DNA from: Bacteroidota bacterium
GTDB taxonomy: Bacteria; Bacteroidota; Bacteroidia; Chitinophagales; Chitinophagaceae
Direction of reading: 5' to 3'
Assembly: GCA_023391895.1 (NCBI GenBank)
Contig: JAEWAC010000423.1
Location: forward strand, 1-30,062
Length of the DNA stretch: 30,062 nucleotides
In this document: one piece after another, positions 1 to 8,983 of the stretch
How the letters are laid out: every line of letters begins with the position of its first letter
Position numbering within the stretch: position 1 is the stretch's first letter
The notes under the pieces: generated by a model
Database searches by the model: none
Seen by the model: only the letters and a program-made list of their open reading frames with translations
Told to the model about the DNA's origin: nothing
Made by a program: the position numbers and the translations under genes

Positions 1-2112
1 GGTGTAGTTGGCAATGGCATTATCGGTCAGGTTATAGTTCATGTTGATCCAGATGCCTCTGCCGCTCAGTACTTTGTACTGATTGAAAAACAAGCCCAGG
101 TTGTGGTTAAAGCCCACCTTCAGATCAGGGTTGCCGACAAAAACATATAAAGGATCATTGTTGTCCCGGATAGGCTGCAACTGGTTGATGGTAGGCTGCC
201 GGGTGGTACCACGGTAATTAAGCGACAAATTGGTTTGAGCCTTAAAAGCATAGCCAATCTGTGCCTGCGGTGTCAGGTTAGTGAAATTATAATTGGTGCG
301 CTGGTTTTCGTCCAAATCATACAGTTTTAACTGAACCCGGGAGATACCGGAACCTACGGCCATCTTGAGTTTTTTATCTACAAAGCGCATCACGGCCGTA
401 CCGCTGCTGGAGTTGGCAGTCAGGTCAAAATTATTGCTGTAAGTGGGGTCCAGGCTTTCGTATTTGCCGTTGCTGCTTTCATTGAAGGTATTGCGATAAG
501 AAGAAGAATTGTTGTGATTGTAGGCATAGTCCAGCACCATGTTCCACTTGGCGGATAGCGGCTCGTTGAAAGTGACTTTAGCACCTAAGGTTTTAGATTG
601 ACCGTCAAAGGCCCGTAATTGGTCTACAACGTCTACAGAATCCACTATACCATTTCGATAAAAGTTGGTGAGGGTGCGGTTCATGCCGGTTTGCTCATCG
701 TCAGTAAGGCCAAAGCGCAGGGTGGTGAGCAACTGCCGGTTTTTCTTTTTAAAGAGTTGTTTATACACCAGCTGGTTATCCAGTTGCTGTCGCTTGGTTT
801 GATTGACTCTTTGCTGGCCACTGGTGTTGATGTACTCCCGGGCACTGTTCAAAAACTCGCTGTTGGTAGAGTCCTGCAGTTCGGTTATTTTATAAATGCC
901 GGAAGTAGTTAGTTTAATGGAAGCCAGTGAATCTATTTTCCATTCGTATTTTCCATTGATGGCGTGTTGCTGGTTCAGGCCTTTACTATTGGTAAACCGG
1001 TTGCGGTAATTTACAGTTGTTGGTAAAATGTTTTGCGTAAGGGTAGAAGCATTATTGTCGGTGCCCAGCCGGTTGAAGCGGTAAGACGTATTGAGGTTTT
1101 GCTTGTCTTCGTCCCATTTGTTGATGAACAAACCACCGGCTGAATAGGAATTGGGCAATCCCCGCAGACTCCAGTTGTTAAACTCGTCGCTATTGCCAAA
1201 GCTGTAGTAAAAGCCGCTGATCTCGTCGTACTCCATATCGTCTTCTATTCCCAGTTTCTGTCGGTCCTGCCAGTTGAGGCTGCCGGTAGAGATATCGCTT
1301 TTAGTGCCATAAAACGACACTTTCTTCTTGCCTACAAAACGGTTGTACAGGGCTTTGGCATCCATCAGCCGGTCAAAGTCGGAACCCACATGAAACTTGC
1401 CAAAAGCTCCTTTCTTTTTGTCTTCTTTTAGCTTAATGTTGATGGTTTTGCCTTCATTGCCACTAGTCATACCCGTTAGTTGCTGCTGCTCGGTCTTGGT
1501 GTCGTACACCTGCACTTTGTCCACGGCCTTGGAGGAGATGTTTTGCGTAGCCATGGTCGGGTCATCGCCAAAAAATTCCTCCCCGTCAACCAGAACTTTT
1601 TCCACCCTTTTTCCCTGGGCGGTAATTTCGCCTTTGCTGTTTACCTGAAAACCCGGCAACTTTTTCAAGAGGTCTTCTACCGTGGCGCCTTCTTTTACCA
1701 AAAAGCTATCGGCCGTAAATTCAGTGGTATCGCCTTTGATGCGGATGGCCGCACCGCTTTTTACAATTACTTCCTGCAGCAGCTGGCTTTTGAGGGTGAG
1801 GGCAATGGGGCCAAGGTCTACATCGGATTCTTTTACTTCCAGCGCATCGGCAAAATCGGCAAAGCGAGGAAAGGTAACCAGCATCACGTACTGGCCTGGG
1901 GCCACCCCTTTGATGGTAAAGGCTCCGTTTTTGTCGGTGCGGGCAAAGTAGGCCAGGGTGCTGTCTTTTTTCTGGAGCAGGGAAACCACAGCATGGGTAA
2001 GCTGCTTGTTTTCAGAGGTGTCTACTATAGTGCCTTTTACCTGTACGAGTTGCGCCTGCGCTGCAAATGACCAACAAATGAAGCAGATCAGGATTGCGCC
2101 AATTTTTCTCAT
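1..2112 (-). CDS. TonB-dependent-receptor-like outer membrane beta-barrel protein (3' end missing)
   Basis: My reverse-strand translation is open from an ATG at 2110-2112 to the window edge: 704 codons with no stop, so the C-terminus is missing. It begins with a signal peptide (MRKIGAILICFICWSFAAQA, then QL). Residues about 22-105 look like a carboxypeptidase-regulatory-like beta-sandwich (GTIVDTSENKQLTHAVVSL, DKNGAFTIKGVAPGQY). A plug-like segment follows (VEDLLKKLPGFQVNSKGEI, VEKVLVDGEEFFGDDP, INIKLKED). The rest is rich in aromatic and Asn residues in alternating beta-strand pattern, as in OMP_b-brl_3 proteins. Family knowledge places such proteins in the outer membrane as TonB-dependent transporters or related barrels; the substrate cannot be read. 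No TonB box or SusD partner is visible here. It is divergent from glgB, but a shared role is not shown. Confidence 0.85.
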   Translation of the reverse strand, partial: MRKIGAILICFICWSFAAQAQLVQVKGTIVDTSENKQLTHAVVSLLQKKDSTLAYFARTDKNGAFTIKGVAPGQYVMLVTFPRFADFADALEVKESDVDLGPIALTLKSQLLQEVIVKSGAAIRIKGDTTEFTADSFLVKEGATVEDLLKKLPGFQVNSKGEITAQGKRVEKVLVDGEEFFGDDPTMATQNISSKAVDKVQVYDTKTEQQQLTGMTSGNEGKTINIKLKEDKKKGAFGKFHVGSDFDRLMDAKALYNRFVGKKKVSFYGTKSDISTGSLNWQDRQKLGIEDDMEYDEISGFYYSFGNSDEFNNWSLRGLPNSYSAGGLFINKWDEDKQNLNTSYRFNRLGTDNNASTLTQNILPTTVNYRNRFTNSKGLNQQHAINGKYEWKIDSLASIKLTTSGIYKITELQDSTNSEFLNSAREYINTSGQQRVNQTKRQQLDNQLVYKQLFKKKNRQLLTTLRFGLTDDEQTGMNRTLTNFYRNGIVDSVDVVDQLRAFDGQSKTLGAKVTFNEPLSAKWNMVLDYAYNHNNSSSYRNTFNESSNGKYESLDPTYSNNFDLTANSSSGTAVMRFVDKKLKMAVGSGISRVQLKLYDLDENQRTNYNFTNLTPQAQIGYAFKAQTNLSLNYRGTTRQPTINQLQPIRDNNDPLYVFVGNPDLKVGFNHNLGLFFNQYKVLSGRGIWINMNYNLTDNAIANYT

Positions 2113-2192
2113 TATGCGGGTTGGGTTGATTTTGGTTCAATTTTGGTTTCAGGGTCAGCGAAATCTTTCTTTTACGGCATACGATCATCAAC

Positions 2193-2200
2193 TATCTTTA
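2193..2200 (+). promoter_or_regulatory. Possible -7 box for glgB
   Basis: TATCTTTA matches the Bacteroidota -7 consensus TAnnTTTG at 7 of 8 positions and lies 48 nt before the chosen glgB start. About 19 nt upstream there is only TTTA-like sequence, not a clear TTTG, so the call is weak. Confidence 0.3.
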
Positions 2201-2248
2201 ATAAGTGAGACCGCCTCAACGTTTATCATCACCTTTAACTTGAACTGT

Positions 2249-4285
2249 ATGAATAGCAATACCAATCCAACAGGCGACAATAAAAAAAATATGGTGAAAG
2301 ATACTCATGTGTTTTCACAGTCTGAAACCGTTCATCCCAAAAAAAACGTTAAATACGAAGACCAGAATTTTGTAGATACTACCAAGCCGGTATGGAACTA
2401 CTCGATCTTGTATGATGATGATATTGCCAACTTTCAAAATGGTACCCATTACCAATTGTATAATAAGTTGGGATCAAAAAGGCTGGAGGTGCTTGGTAAG
2501 GAAGGGTATTACTTTAGTGTTTGGGCACCCAATGCCACACAGGTAGCGGTGGTTGGTGATTTTAACGGGTGGGATAAAAATGCCCATATGCTGGAGCCCC
2601 GCTGGGACCGGAGCGGCATCTGGGAAGGTTTTATCCCCGGTATCAAAAAAGGCTTTTTGTACAAATACCACATCACTGGTTTTGAAGGGGCGGTTACCAT
2701 CAAAGGCGATCCGTTTGCCAACTACTGGGAGTGCCGGCCCAAAACATCTACCATTGCCTGGGAACTGGACTACCAGTGGAACGATGCGGAGTGGATGCAG
2801 ACGCGGGAAAAACACAATGCACTGAACGCCCCCTGGAGTGTATACGAAGTGCACCTGGCCAGCTGGATGCGGCCCGACCCGTACAACGAAGAAAGTTACA
2901 ATTCCTACCACAATATAGCCGAACACCTGGTGCCTTATGTAAAAGACATGGGCTTTACGCATGTGGAGCTGATGCCGGTGATGGAGCATCCTTTTGATGG
3001 TAGCTGGGGATATCAGCTCACCGGTTATTTTGCGGCTACCTCCCGCTTTGGCGAACCGGAAGGCTTGATGTACCTGATCGACCAGTTTCACCAGGCCGGC
3101 ATTGGCGTGATACTGGATTGGGTGCCTTCGCATTTTCCCTACGACGCCCACGGCCTGTACCTGTTTGATGGTACGCATACCTATGAATATGCCGACATGC
3201 GCAAAGGCTTTCACCCGGACTGGAACAGCTATATATTCAACTACCGCCGGGGTGAGGTAAAATCGTTCCTGATCAGCAGCGCCCGCTTTTGGTTCGAGCT
3301 GTATCATATTGACGGCATCCGGGTTGATGCGGTTTCTTCCATGCTCAAGCTGGACTACTCCCGCACGCACGGGCAATGGGAGCCCAACGAATATGGCGGC
3401 AACGGTAACCTGGAGGCCATAGCTTTTATAAAAGATCTGAACGAAACCATTTACCGCGATTTTCCGGATGTGCAAACCATAGCCGAAGAAGCAACCGACT
3501 GGCCTGGTGTGACCAAACCTACCTTTATGAGCGGCCTGGGCTTTGGCATGAAATGGATGATGGGCTGGATGCACGATACGCTGGATTATTTTAAAATGGA
3601 CCCGTATTACCGCCGGCACCACCAGAACAAGTTTTCCTTCAGCATGATGTATTTCTATGACGAAAACTTTATGCTGCCGCTCAGTCACGATGAAGTGGTG
3701 CACGGCAAGTCGCCCATGATCTATAAAATGCCGGGTGATGACTGGCAGAAGTTTGCCAACCTCCGAACCTTGTATACCTATATGTGGACGCACCCAGGCG
3801 GCCGCCTCTTATTTATGGGTAACGAGTTTGGCCAAACTTCCGAATGGAATTACAAAACCGAGCTGGACTGGGGACTGTTGCGATATGAGTCGCACAAAGG
3901 CTTGCAGGCCTGTGTACGCGACCTGAACAGAATACTGAAAGCTACGCCGGCACTTTTCTGCAGCCAGTTTAAAATTGAAGGCTTTGAATGGATTGACCTG
4001 AACCACCGCGACGAATGTGTGATTGTATACCGCCGCAAGGCACCTGACAAAAAGGATGATCTCCTGGTGATCCTGAACCTGACGCCGGTGGTACGCTACG
4101 ACTGGGAAGTAGAGCTGACGGGCACTTATTATACCCGCGAGGTGTTTAACAGTAACGACAGCAAGTACTGGGGCTCCGGCGACGTGTTCAATCCGGAGGT
4201 GCGGTGGGAACTGGTGGATGAAAAAGAAAAGAAATACAAAATAAAAGTGAATTTGCCGGCCCTGTCGGGCATTATCCTAAAGTAA
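2249..4285 (+). CDS. glgB: 1,4-alpha-glucan branching enzyme (GH13, CBM48)
   Basis: This enzyme forms alpha-1,6 branches in glycogen by transferring cut alpha-1,4 chains. An N-terminal CBM48 is visible (YYFSVWAPNATQVAVVGDFN, then GFLYKYHI). The GH13 barrel shows region I (DWVPSHFPYDAHGL), the nucleophile Asp360 in GIRVDAVSSML, the acid/base Glu413 in TIAEEATDWPGV and the transition-state Asp481 in LSHDEVVHGKSPM. The spacing of these three (53 and 68 residues) equals that of E. coli GlgB Asp405/Glu458/Asp526 as I recall it. The protein has 678 residues, normal for the family. The reading frame is open further upstream to 1958, but that part overlaps the divergent receptor gene and is not protein-like. 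ATG 2249 is used; ATG 2291, preceded by an A-rich stretch, is a good alternative. malQ in the same window supports glycogen/maltodextrin metabolism. Confidence 0.95.
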   Translation: MNSNTNPTGDNKKNMVKDTHVFSQSETVHPKKNVKYEDQNFVDTTKPVWNYSILYDDDIANFQNGTHYQLYNKLGSKRLEVLGKEGYYFSVWAPNATQVAVVGDFNGWDKNAHMLEPRWDRSGIWEGFIPGIKKGFLYKYHITGFEGAVTIKGDPFANYWECRPKTSTIAWELDYQWNDAEWMQTREKHNALNAPWSVYEVHLASWMRPDPYNEESYNSYHNIAEHLVPYVKDMGFTHVELMPVMEHPFDGSWGYQLTGYFAATSRFGEPEGLMYLIDQFHQAGIGVILDWVPSHFPYDAHGLYLFDGTHTYEYADMRKGFHPDWNSYIFNYRRGEVKSFLISSARFWFELYHIDGIRVDAVSSMLKLDYSRTHGQWEPNEYGGNGNLEAIAFIKDLNETIYRDFPDVQTIAEEATDWPGVTKPTFMSGLGFGMKWMMGWMHDTLDYFKMDPYYRRHHQNKFSFSMMYFYDENFMLPLSHDEVVHGKSPMIYKMPGDDWQKFANLRTLYTYMWTHPGGRLLFMGNEFGQTSEWNYKTELDWGLLRYESHKGLQACVRDLNRILKATPALFCSQFKIEGFEWIDLNHRDECVIVYRRKAPDKKDDLLVILNLTPVVRYDWEVELTGTYYTREVFNSNDSKYWGSGDVFNPEVRWELVDEKEKKYKIKVNLPALSGIILK

Positions 4286-4329
4286 ATACTTAAAAGATTG
4301 TTTTTTCGTTAGCAAGAAGCCGGCAATCA

Positions 4330-4360
4330 TTTGCATTGTTGGCGTAATGGATTATTTTTG
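4330..4360 (+). promoter_or_regulatory. Bacteroidota-type promoter for the TPR gene
   Basis: TTTG at 4330-4333, exactly 19 nt of spacer, then TATTTTTG at 4353-4360. This is an exact match to the TTTG-N19-TAnnTTTG promoter of the Bacteroidota primary sigma factor. The TPR start codon is 36 nt downstream, so this gene has its own promoter although it follows glgB by only 111 nt. Confidence 0.75.
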
Positions 4361-4396
4361 AATGACCTTATAAAAACCAATTTAAAATAATATCCT

Positions 4397-5410
4397 ATGC
4401 GCTTCTTCTTTACTGCTGCCCTGGCAGCGGTTTCCACAATGGCATTGGCCCAATCCGACAGTGCCGCTTATTTTCTGCAAAAAGGTTTGGAAGAAAAAGG
4501 CAAAGGCCGCCTGATGGAGTCTTACAAGGCTTTTGACAAGGCCTATGCGTACAACAAAAACGATAAACAGGTGGTTTCCGAGCTGGCCAATACGTTATTC
4601 GAGTTGCGCCGCTATCCGCAGGCCCGGGAAAAGTATATGCAGCTGGAGCAGATGGGCGACGAATCGGCTGCTACCACCAAACAGCTCATGAACCTGTCTT
4701 TCAACATGCGCCAGTTTCCGGATGCCATCCGCTATGCCCAGAAGCTGAAAAAGCAGGATCCTTCTGAAAAAGTGGCTTATTTTATTGGCAAGGCCCATTA
4801 CGAGCAGGAAAACTATGGCGAAGCCATTAAGTTTTTGAACGATGCTACCAAGGAAGAACCGCAAAACGGCGAAATTCCCTACATGATCGCCCGGGGTTAT
4901 GCGGATATGATGAACTATAAAACCGCCATTCCGTATTTTCAAAAGGCCGTACAGTTAAAACCCGACAATGCCCGCCTGATCTACGAAATGGCGTTGATCT
5001 ACTACGCCATGCATGATGACAAAAATTCTTTGAAATACATGCTGGAAGCCGGGGAGAAGGGGTATAAGAGAGACAACGAATACCTGGAGAACCTGGGTAT
5101 TGCTTACCTGAATGCCGGTGAAACTACCAAAGGACTGGAAATCATGAAGGAAATGCTGGTGCGCCGCCCCAGCGATATGAACATTTTGAACATGGTGGCC
5201 GAGGCCTGCTACAACGCCAAAAAATTTGACGAAGCCATTGATTACTGGGACCAGGTGCTAACCCTGGATAAAGAAAATGCATCGGCTTTGTACATGATTG
5301 GCATGAGCTACCAGAAAAAAGGTGAGAAGGGGAAAGGGCAGGCTTTGTGTGACAAGGCCATTGAAATGGATCCCAGCTTGGCCAAGAATAAACAAAAGAT
5401 TTCTATGTAA
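4397..5410 (+). CDS. Secreted/periplasmic tetratricopeptide-repeat protein
   Basis: 337 residues. The first 18 or so form a signal peptide (MRFFFTAALAAVSTMALAQ). The remainder is built almost wholly of about nine TPR units of 34 residues. Clear ones include AKYFxxA-like helices such as VAYFIGKAHYEQENYGEAIK, IPYMIARGYADMMNYKTAIP and LYMIGMSYQKKGEKGKGQA, the last close to the C-terminus. No enzymatic domain is present, so it is probably a protein-interaction scaffold in the periplasm or attached to the envelope. The partner is unknown. It has its own promoter and an 18-bp terminator hairpin downstream, so it is likely monocistronic. Just after the stop codon the sequence turns into a C-rich repeat-like stretch (GCCCCTGTCCCCCC). 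Confidence 0.85.
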   Translation: MRFFFTAALAAVSTMALAQSDSAAYFLQKGLEEKGKGRLMESYKAFDKAYAYNKNDKQVVSELANTLFELRRYPQAREKYMQLEQMGDESAATTKQLMNLSFNMRQFPDAIRYAQKLKKQDPSEKVAYFIGKAHYEQENYGEAIKFLNDATKEEPQNGEIPYMIARGYADMMNYKTAIPYFQKAVQLKPDNARLIYEMALIYYAMHDDKNSLKYMLEAGEKGYKRDNEYLENLGIAYLNAGETTKGLEIMKEMLVRRPSDMNILNMVAEACYNAKKFDEAIDYWDQVLTLDKENASALYMIGMSYQKKGEKGKGQALCDKAIEMDPSLAKNKQKISM

Positions 5411-5471
5411 GCCCCTGTCCCCCCAAAGGGAAACTTAGGTACAGAATACTTTGTATACACTTCAATTCATT

Positions 5472-5516
5472 AAAACCGGAGCCGTAAATGTGGATTTACG
5501 GCTCCGGTTTTTTATG
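5472..5516 (+). terminator. Strong intrinsic terminator of the TPR gene
   Basis: An 18-bp perfect stem (5472-5489 pairing with 5494-5511) with loop GTGG is followed by a T run. The stem core is CCGGAGCCGTAAAT. It lies 61 nt after the TPR stop codon. Confidence 0.9.
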
Positions 5517-6213
5517 CTGGGTTAAATGCCCTTTGTGCATCTCTTTCTAACTTCTTCAAAGTCCCATTTGGCAGTTCTTTTAAAACTCCATGTGATTATG
5601 TATTGTACTCCAGTAGTTAGCCTTTCTTACTTTTTCTCCCCGAAAAAGTAAGCAAAAAGTTCAAGGCCAACCCGAAGGCTCCGCCCGTTTGGCCGGCCCA
5701 CGCACAAGCACCAGTCATTATAGCTGGCATCATGTACTAAGTATTGTAGATTATTTGATTTGTCTTTACTGGTATGGGGTTTTTCAAGAAGTGTAGTCTG
5801 TTTGCGTGTTAAGGTAATATACTGCAGGCGCGGTATCCCGTTATTCTTTTCTCAAAGCAATAGATCTCCTAAACAATCGCGGGATAAGGCGCTGAACCAT
5901 TCTTGTTTTACATTTTTAATTTTTCATTCCTTTAAAAGCCCGTAAAGGGTTTTTAAACTATTTCCTTTGTGCTCCTCCGTGTTCCTGTGTCTCTGTGGTT
6001 CAAAAACACTAAAACCAACTTCTTCAAAACCCCATATAGCTTTTGATAAACTTTATATCTCTCTTTTCTTCTTAATCCCTTAATCCACCCAAATCATGGT
6101 TCAGACATCTGCGTAATCCTTCCTCAAATCTGTGAACTCTGTGATCCAACTCGTGAACCAGCCAACCCGTGAACTGACGAACTTTAAACCTTAAACCTTA
6201 AACTTCTCCGGCT
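5517..6213. repeat. Repeat island A (no gene seen)
   Basis: About 700 nt without a convincing gene. The open frame at 5760-5945 encodes no recognisable protein and runs through repeat sequence. It holds several copies of the word TATGGGnTTTTnnAAGAAGTT (plus at 5773-5794; minus at 5549-5570, 5573-5594 and 6017-6038). Other contents are a hairpin element at 5626-5652, a GTG-rich word tract at 5964-6001, the word CCCAAATCATGGTTCAGAC at 6088-6106, and three in-phase TTAAAC heptads at 6183-6203 next to the argS stop codon. It lies between the TPR gene and the convergent argS, so it is 3' flank for both genes. Confidence 0.7.
5626..5652. repeat. Short perfect hairpin, 11 bp, inside island A
   Basis: CTTACTTTTTC (5626-5636), loop TCCCC, then the exact inverse GAAAAAGTAAG (5642-5652), followed by GCAAAAAGTTCAAGG and a GC-rich tail to about 5706. 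The AT-rich stem lacks a T tail on either side, so it is not a normal terminator. I recall similar hairpins as interspersed repeats in Bacteroidota genomes, but only one copy is present here. Confidence 0.55.
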
Positions 6214-8109
6214 CTACATTCTTTCCGGTACTTTAATGCCTAGCAGGCTCATGGCATGGGCGATCACGTCGGCGGTTTTTTGGCAGAGGCGCAGGCGCAG
6301 CTGCTTTTTCTCTTCGGTTTCGGCCCGCATCACGGAGTGCTCTACATAAAACGTATTATAGGCCTGGGCTACACTGAATATGTAATTGGCTATTTGCGCC
6401 GGGTCGTGTTCCAGGGCGGCTTGTTTTACCAGGCCGGTATATTGCTCCAGCAACAGCAGCAGCTCTTTTTCCAGAGGCAGCAAGGGGCTGTTAAAAGTCG
6501 GGATGGTATCAGCCGGCTGTTCTTTGCGCAAAATAGATTTGATACGGGCGTGGGTGTATTGAATAAACGGTCCGGTAAAGCCATGAAACTCGATGGACTC
6601 TTCGGGGTTGAACACCATTTTCTTTTTAGGATCTACTCTTAATAAAAAGAATTTCAAAGCACCTAATGCAATGGTCTCGTACAGCTCTTTCAGTTCTGCT
6701 TCGGTAAACTCTTCAATCTTGCTGTGTTCCATTGTTTTCTTTTCCGCTTCTTTCACCATTTCGTCTACCAGGTCGTCGGCATCTACTACGGTGCCTTCGC
6801 GGCTTTTCATGCGGCCGGTGGGCAACTCCACCATGCCGTAGCTTAAGTGGTAAATACCGTCAGCATAAGGCATACCCAGCTTTTGCAGAATCAGCTTTAG
6901 CACCTTCATATGGTAATTCTGCTCGTCGGCAATTACGTAAATGCTTTCGTCATATGGAAAGTCTTCATACTTCTGCTGTGCCAGTCCCAGGTCCTGGGTA
7001 ATGTAAACCGAGGTGCCGTCTTTGCGCAGCACCAGTTTTTCGTCTAAACCTTCGTCGGTCAGGTCAATCCACACGCTGCCGTCTTCCTTGCGGTACAGGA
7101 TGCCTTTTTCCAGCCCCATTTCCACAAACTGTTTACCCAGCAGGTAGGTTTCACTTTCGTAATAAATTTTATCAAAGTCGGAGCCAATGCGGCGGTAAGT
7201 GGCATCAAAACCCTCATACACCCAGCCGTTCATTTGTTTCCAAAGCTCAATGACTTCGGGTTTTCCTGCTTCCCAGTCTACCAGCATTTGCTGGGTTTTT
7301 TGCATCACCGGCGTATGCGCCCGGATAATTTCCTTGCGGTCTTCTTCCAGCTTTTTACGTCTTTCCTTTTCTTTTTCACTGTTCCCCACCGTGGCCTGGA
7401 TCTGCTCCTGCAGTTCTACCAGTTTTTGTTTGGCGGCCTCCCCAAAAGAGGAATAGTCGCCTCCTTCCACTGCAGCCAGCAGTTCAGCCGCTTCCTGTTT
7501 GATCTGGGTTTCGGCTTTTACATAATAGTCGCCTACGAGGTGGTCGCCCTTGATGCCGGTGCTTTGCGGCGTAGCGCCATGGGCAAAGGTTTGCCAGGCA
7601 ATCATGCTTTTACAAATATGCACCCCCCGGTCGTTGACAATACAGGTTTTTAACACTTCGTTGCCGGTGGTTTTTAAGATCTGGGCTACGCTCCAGCCCA
7701 AAAAGTTATTGCGCAGGTGGCCCAGGTGCAGGGGTTTATTAGTGTTGGGAGAGGAATACTCTACAATCACCTGGCGGCCGGTGGCGCTAAACTGGCCAAT
7801 GGGAGCCTGGTCCGTGAGGTAATGGGTAAAATAGGCGTCGGCAATCACCAGGTTCAAAAAGCCCTTGATGACGTTGTAGCCTGTAATGAGCTGCGGATGC
7901 GCTGCCAACAGGTGTTCGCCAATCTCTTTACCCAGCGCTTCTGGTGATTTACGGAGGGTTTTTACAAACGAAAACAGTACAATGGTATAATTGCCTTCAA
8001 ACTCGGGCTTGGTTTGGTTTACCAGTACGTCGTCGGCAAAGGCCGGTACTTTATAGAGGTCTTCGATTGATTTGGCGGTAATTTCCTTTAACTGCGCTAC
8101 CAGGCTCAT
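6214..8109 (-). CDS. argS: Arginyl-tRNA synthetase
   Basis: This enzyme charges tRNA-Arg with arginine in the cytosol. The class I signature HLGH is at residues 128-131 (PLHLGHLRNN). The KMSKS loop is degenerate, MKSREG at 434-439, as is usual for ArgRS. The N-terminal part (about 1-100) fits the Add1 tRNA-binding domain, and the C-terminal helical region contains the typical FxGPFIQYTHARIKSILRK block. At 631 residues it is longer than E. coli ArgRS (577). The extra length is largely a charged, probably coiled segment at about 200-265 (EKEKERRKKLEEDRKEIIRA), inserted between the two signature motifs. The start is ATG 8107-8109. It is divergent from the GtrA-like gene; repeat island A begins directly after its stop. 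Confidence 0.95.
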   Translation of the reverse strand: MSLVAQLKEITAKSIEDLYKVPAFADDVLVNQTKPEFEGNYTIVLFSFVKTLRKSPEALGKEIGEHLLAAHPQLITGYNVIKGFLNLVIADAYFTHYLTDQAPIGQFSATGRQVIVEYSSPNTNKPLHLGHLRNNFLGWSVAQILKTTGNEVLKTCIVNDRGVHICKSMIAWQTFAHGATPQSTGIKGDHLVGDYYVKAETQIKQEAAELLAAVEGGDYSSFGEAAKQKLVELQEQIQATVGNSEKEKERRKKLEEDRKEIIRAHTPVMQKTQQMLVDWEAGKPEVIELWKQMNGWVYEGFDATYRRIGSDFDKIYYESETYLLGKQFVEMGLEKGILYRKEDGSVWIDLTDEGLDEKLVLRKDGTSVYITQDLGLAQQKYEDFPYDESIYVIADEQNYHMKVLKLILQKLGMPYADGIYHLSYGMVELPTGRMKSREGTVVDADDLVDEMVKEAEKKTMEHSKIEEFTEAELKELYETIALGALKFFLLRVDPKKKMVFNPEESIEFHGFTGPFIQYTHARIKSILRKEQPADTIPTFNSPLLPLEKELLLLLEQYTGLVKQAALEHDPAQIANYIFSVAQAYNTFYVEHSVMRAETEEKKQLRLRLCQKTADVIAHAMSLLGIKVPERM

Positions 8110-8215
8110 GTAAAATCTGTTTTGCGCTGCAAGTTAAACAATCATCATTTGCCAAAAGCAGGTGATTTGCCCGGATGTTAACGAAATTACAGCAGTATTC
8201 AATCGTTTTGCACTT

Positions 8216-8223
8216 TACCTTCG
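8216..8223 (+). promoter_or_regulatory. Possible -7 box for the GtrA-like gene
   Basis: TACCTTCG, 7 of 8 positions of TAnnTTTG, ending 8 nt before ATG 8232. No TTTG is seen at -33. If real, the transcript would be almost leaderless and would exclude the upstream ATG at 8175. Confidence 0.4.
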
Positions 8224-8231
8224 CGTCTGCC

Positions 8232-8765
8232 ATGAGGAAGGTGCACCATCAATTACGGAAGATCATCCTGCAGTTTGTGGATCTTTTTTACCCCCTGTTC
8301 AGCCGCATGATGACGCTGCAGATGTACCGCTACGCGGCCTGTGGCGGGGGCAATACGGTGCTTAACATTTTTATCTATTTTATTACATACAATTTTATTT
8401 TAGACAAACAGATCATCAACCTCGGCCTGGTGGCCATCAGTCCGCATATTGCCGCTTTCCTCGTGGCGTTCTGCATTACCTTTCCCATTGGCTTTTACCT
8501 AAGCATGTTTGTGGTTTTTCAGGGGTCGTACCTGAAAAGGCGCATACAACTGTTGCGCTATTTTATGGTGGCCATACTGTGTATCCTGCTCAATTATTTC
8601 TTGCTTAAGTTTTTTGTGGAGGTGCTGGCCTGGTATCCTACACCTTCTTTGATCACCACCACCGGTATTGTGGTTTTCTTCAGCTATATGGCACAGCGCT
8701 ATTTCTCCTTCCGTTCCGCCAAACAGGTGCCGGTGGAAGTGGTGGTTAATGAAAAAAGAGCCTGA
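8232..8765 (+). CDS. GtrA-like small membrane protein
   Basis: 177 residues with four hydrophobic segments (for example NTVLNIFIYFITYNFIL, AAFLVAFCITFPIGFYLSMF, YFMVAILCILLNYFLLKFF and TTTGIVVFFSYMAQ). The first segment follows the motif RYAACGGGNT, typical of the GtrA family, and the C-terminus ends in the characteristic QRYFSFR. GtrA proteins are proposed to flip or help transfer lipid-linked sugars in surface polysaccharide synthesis; no glycosyltransferase partner is next to it, so the substrate is unknown. The frame is open to ATG 8175, but the first 19 codons look non-native and a -7-like box (8216-8223) lies inside them, so ATG 8232 is preferred. It is a single gene divergent from argS. 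Confidence 0.8.
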   Translation: MRKVHHQLRKIILQFVDLFYPLFSRMMTLQMYRYAACGGGNTVLNIFIYFITYNFILDKQIINLGLVAISPHIAAFLVAFCITFPIGFYLSMFVVFQGSYLKRRIQLLRYFMVAILCILLNYFLLKFFVEVLAWYPTPSLITTTGIVVFFSYMAQRYFSFRSAKQVPVEVVVNEKRA

Positions 8766-8983
8766 GCGGTTGCGTATGGGGGGTGAAGAAGTTGGATCGC
8801 AGATTGCGCAGATTTTAGAAGGATTTCGCAGATTCGTAAACGGATATGGAATATTGAAAGACTTTCTGATGGTCAACTATCAACGGTCAACCATCAACGA
8901 TATTCGCTCCACTTTCTGATATAGGTTTTTGAAAGAGTGGTTGCCTTTATGCTGTCTGCGATTTTCAATTCCTCTTGCCTGAT

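Noticed and set aside
2474..3793. Long 439-codon minus-strand open frame inside glgB
   Set aside because: It lies opposite the confident glgB frame and the translation matches no family; shadow of a high-GC coding strand.
2249..5410. glgB and the TPR gene as one operon
   Set aside because: An exact TTTG-N19-TAnnTTTG promoter lies between them, so the TPR gene is more likely independent.
5760..5945. 61-codon frame in repeat island A
   Set aside because: Starts just upstream of and runs through a repeat word; no family features.
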